From the NCBI GenBank assembly GCA_963801855.1, contig CAWDGK010000006.1:1-33008 (forward strand): a stretch of DNA of 33,008 nt. Reading direction: 5' to 3'. Positions 31,664 to 33,008 of the stretch are shown piece after piece. How positions within the stretch are numbered: position 1 is the first letter of the stretch; each line of letters opens with the position of its first letter. Below the pieces are notes generated by a model. The model was given only the letters and a program-made list of their open reading frames with translations. It did no database searches and was not told the origin of the DNA. Both the position numbers and the translations under genes were made by a program. This DNA is from JACDAN01 sp963801855 (GTDB taxonomy: Bacteria; Actinomycetota; Thermoleophilia; Gaiellales; Gaiellaceae).

Positions 31664-32302
31664 TCAGCGAAGAGCCTCCTCGAACCGCGGGTCCTCGCGG
31701 ATGGCGGCGAGGTCGTCGTCTCTTCGCGCGTCCTCGCGAAAACGCGGCAGGAGCTCGACCGACCGTCGGAGGTGGGCGAACGTCTCGTCGCCGGTCTCGC
31801 CCGCGAGCGTCGCGAAGCACGCGTAGTTGTAATTCAGGCCCGAGTGGTCGGGCATGTGCTCGAGCGCGCTGCGGACCGCCTGGAGCGCGTCGGCGTAGCG
31901 TCCCTCGCCGTAGGCGTTCATGGACTCGTTGTGGAGCGGCCAAGCCTCACCCCAGTCGATGCCCTGGTAGCCCTCCCCGGGCGTGGCGCCGATCGCGAGC
32001 ACGGTTCCGTCACCCGTGGCCTTGCGCCGCGCCTCCGGGCCGACGAAGACGAGTGTTCCGGCGGGCGCGTCGACTGCTTCGCCGTCGATCTCGAAGGTCG
32101 CGTGCCCGTCGAGCACGAGGTACAGCTCTTCCTGGCCGTCCGCGCCCTCGTCGTGGTCGTTGATCAGCGTCCCGTCCTCGCCGCGCGTGAACGCGTTGAC
32201 TCCGAATGCCTGGATCCCGAGGTGCTCGCGCACCGGGATGTCTCTACCGCGCCGCTCGATGTCGTCGAGCTGCGCGACTTTGTAGTTCGGCTTGTCGGTC
32301 AT
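31664..32302 (-). CDS. Cupin domain protein with C-terminal TPR-like helices
   Basis: 212 residues, intact; first gene of the operon. The cupin barrel spans about residues 20-110: GIQAFGVNAFTRGEDGTLIN, DHDEGADGQEELYLVLDGHA, TFEIDGEAVDAPAGTLVFVG and ARRKATGDGTVLAIGATPGE. Metal ligands (HDE..., EELY, and a distal position now Arg) are only partly conserved. The C-terminal half is helical with a TPR-like pattern: MNAYGEGRYADALQAVRSAL, EHMPDHSGLNYNYACFATLA and DDDLAAIREDPRFEEALR. The cupin probably binds a small ligand while the helices make protein contacts. It has a textbook GGAGGT ribosome site six bases before ATG 32302. Confidence 0.85.
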   Translation of the reverse strand: MTDKPNYKVAQLDDIERRGRDIPVREHLGIQAFGVNAFTRGEDGTLINDHDEGADGQEELYLVLDGHATFEIDGEAVDAPAGTLVFVGPEARRKATGDGTVLAIGATPGEGYQGIDWGEAWPLHNESMNAYGEGRYADALQAVRSALEHMPDHSGLNYNYACFATLAGETGDETFAHLRRSVELLPRFREDARRDDDLAAIREDPRFEEALR

Positions 32303-32308
32303 CTGGCT

Positions 32309-32314
32309 ACCTCC
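32309..32314 (-). promoter_or_regulatory. Strong Shine-Dalgarno site of the cupin gene
   Basis: GGAGGT on the minus strand ends six bases before ATG 32302. It fixes the start and contrasts with the many leaderless genes nearby, implying a real 5' leader for this operon. Confidence 0.75.
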
Positions 32315-32361
32315 GGTGCGTCGGGCGTGAGACGGCGATCGTAGATGCGGCGTCTTGGGCG

Positions 32362-32799
32362 TCAGCCGGTCTGTTGGGCCAACCCGATGAGAATGCCCTC
32401 GGGGCCTCGGACGTAGCAGAGCCGATACGCGTCTTCGTACTGAACCACTTCGTCAACGAGCTGCGCGCCGTGCTCGCGAAGCCGGGCCAGCGTGTCGTCG
32501 AGGTCGTCCACCGCGAACATGACGCGAAGGTAGCCCAGGGCGTTTACCGGCGCGTTCCGGTGATCGGCGACCGGAGGCGGCGTGAGAAAGCGCGAGAGTT
32601 CGATCTTGCCGTGGCCATCCGGCATACGCATCATGGCGACCTCGACGCGCTGGTCGCGTAGTCCAGTGACGCGCCCTGACCAGTCTCCCTCGATCATGAA
32701 TCGCCCCTCGAGCTCGAGGCCCAGCTCGGCGAAAAAAGAGATCGCGGCATCAAGCGACTCGACGACGATGCCGACGTTGTCCATCCTCTGAAGCGCCAC
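32362..32799 (-). CDS. VOC-family protein
   Basis: 145 residues, intact. RMDNVGIVVESLDAAISFFA, ELGLELEGRFMIEGDWSGRV, VEVAMMRMPDGHGKIELSRF, APVNALGYLRVMFAVDDLDD and DAYRLCYVRGPEGILIGLAQ form a widespread subgroup of glyoxalase-fold proteins with conserved His and Glu metal-ligand candidates. The substrate is unknown. GTG 32799 is preferred to the ATG five codons later because a near-consensus GATAAT lies six bases upstream of it. It is read in the same direction as the cupin operon but separated by 59 bases. Confidence 0.88.
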   Translation of the reverse strand: MALQRMDNVGIVVESLDAAISFFAELGLELEGRFMIEGDWSGRVTGLRDQRVEVAMMRMPDGHGKIELSRFLTPPPVADHRNAPVNALGYLRVMFAVDDLDDTLARLREHGAQLVDEVVQYEDAYRLCYVRGPEGILIGLAQQTG

Positions 32800-32805
32800 G
32801 CCCCG

Positions 32806-32811
32806 ATTATC
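32806..32811 (-). promoter_or_regulatory. Candidate -10 hexamer (GATAAT), leaderless VOC gene
   Basis: GATAAT on the minus strand matches five of six consensus bases and ends six bases before GTG 32799. No ribosome-binding sequence intervenes, which supports both the promoter and the GTG start. Confidence 0.5.
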
Positions 32812-32826
32812 GCGAGATCGCTCCGC

Positions 32827-33008
32827 CTAGGCGCGCGGCGCGTACTCGACGTTGGCGAACGGCCAGTCGGACGCGAGCCACTCGGTCACGGCGCGCCAGA
32901 GCGGCGTGTCCAGTTGCGCGTGGCTCGCTCGTACCCAGGAGAGCACACGGGCGTCGTGCTCGCTGTCGGGCCGCGGGTAGATGTAGACGCACCCGATCAC
33001 GTCGCGGC
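32827..33008 (-). CDS. C-terminal part of a GNAT-like acetyltransferase (partial)
   Basis: The last 60 residues of a gene entering from the right edge. RDVIGCVYIYPRPDSEHDAR, VLSWVRASHAQLDTPLWRAV and TEWLASDWPFANVEYAPRA resemble the C-terminal half of small actinobacterial GNAT-fold proteins (a strand with GCVYIYP, a VRAS turn, a helix, and a final WPF strand). The acetyl-CoA-binding loop is not classical in the visible part. Stop TAG at 32827-32829. Family call is tentative. Confidence 0.55.
   Translation of the reverse strand, partial: RDVIGCVYIYPRPDSEHDARVLSWVRASHAQLDTPLWRAVTEWLASDWPFANVEYAPRA

Noticed and set aside
1..33008. tRNA genes, rRNA, CRISPR arrays, insertion sequences, attachment sites
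   Set aside because: Scanning for GGTTCRA-type T-loops, repeated spacers, terminal inverted repeats and transposase motifs gave nothing convincing. Occasional GGTTCGA strings lie inside coding sequence without a cloverleaf.

Overview
The window is about 70% G+C and reads like a chromosomal segment of a high-GC actinobacterium. A coenzyme F420 gene set (cofC, cofD, NADPH:F420 oxidoreductase, cofE), a primary-type sigma factor, many GTG/TTG starts and a strong leaderless-gene signature all point to Actinomycetota. The overall protein flavour suggests a Thermoleophilia-like lineage, but that is an impression, not a computed placement. No tRNA, rRNA, CRISPR array, insertion sequence or phage gene was seen.

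Left part (1-8255): a surface-polysaccharide locus. Three GT-B glycosyltransferases and a SAM methyltransferase run leftward. Diverging from them is a rightward unit in the order Wzm-type ABC permease, hemE, hemH, Wzt-type ABC ATPase with a C-terminal beta domain, and a 91-residue orphan. The exporter halves are separated by two heme genes, and a pair of matching palindromes lies between hemE and hemH.

Middle part (8244-18282): a PolX-like protein with an intact PHP nuclease domain but an apparently dead polymerase centre (minus); the F420 operon cofC-cofD-fno-cofE ending in an alpha/beta hydrolase (plus); a second hydrolase (minus); an unknown protein and a metallo-beta-lactamase-like protein (plus); a GFA-family zinc protein and an HD-GYP response regulator (minus); a small charged protein (plus); and an HNH endonuclease of modification-dependent type (minus).

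Right part (18398-33008): a two-pore-helix channel with an unusual filter, a secreted protein, an MMPL/RND transporter divergent from a 1088-residue patatin-like protein with C-terminal membrane helices, a sigma-70 factor, two small membrane proteins, an alpha/beta hydrolase, a secreted BamE-like protein, a DUF1801 protein, then a tightly overlapping minus-strand operon (cupin-TPR, VOC, DHFR/RibD-like, winged-helix HTH_42), another VOC protein and the end of a GNAT-like protein.

Sequence quality matters for reading this. Nearly every gene from 1 to about 15.5 kb carries one to six single-base indels, many at G/C runs, while 19-25.7 kb has none. Coordinates for the left half therefore describe whole genes reconstructed across frameshifts, and the frameshifts are most simply sequencing errors. 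Two organisational themes stand out: very tight packing (ATGA/GTGA/TTGA overlaps, convergent genes sharing stop codons), and -10 hexamers 6-9 bases before start codons, including three divergent pairs that share one symmetric -10 element in an 18-20 bp gap.
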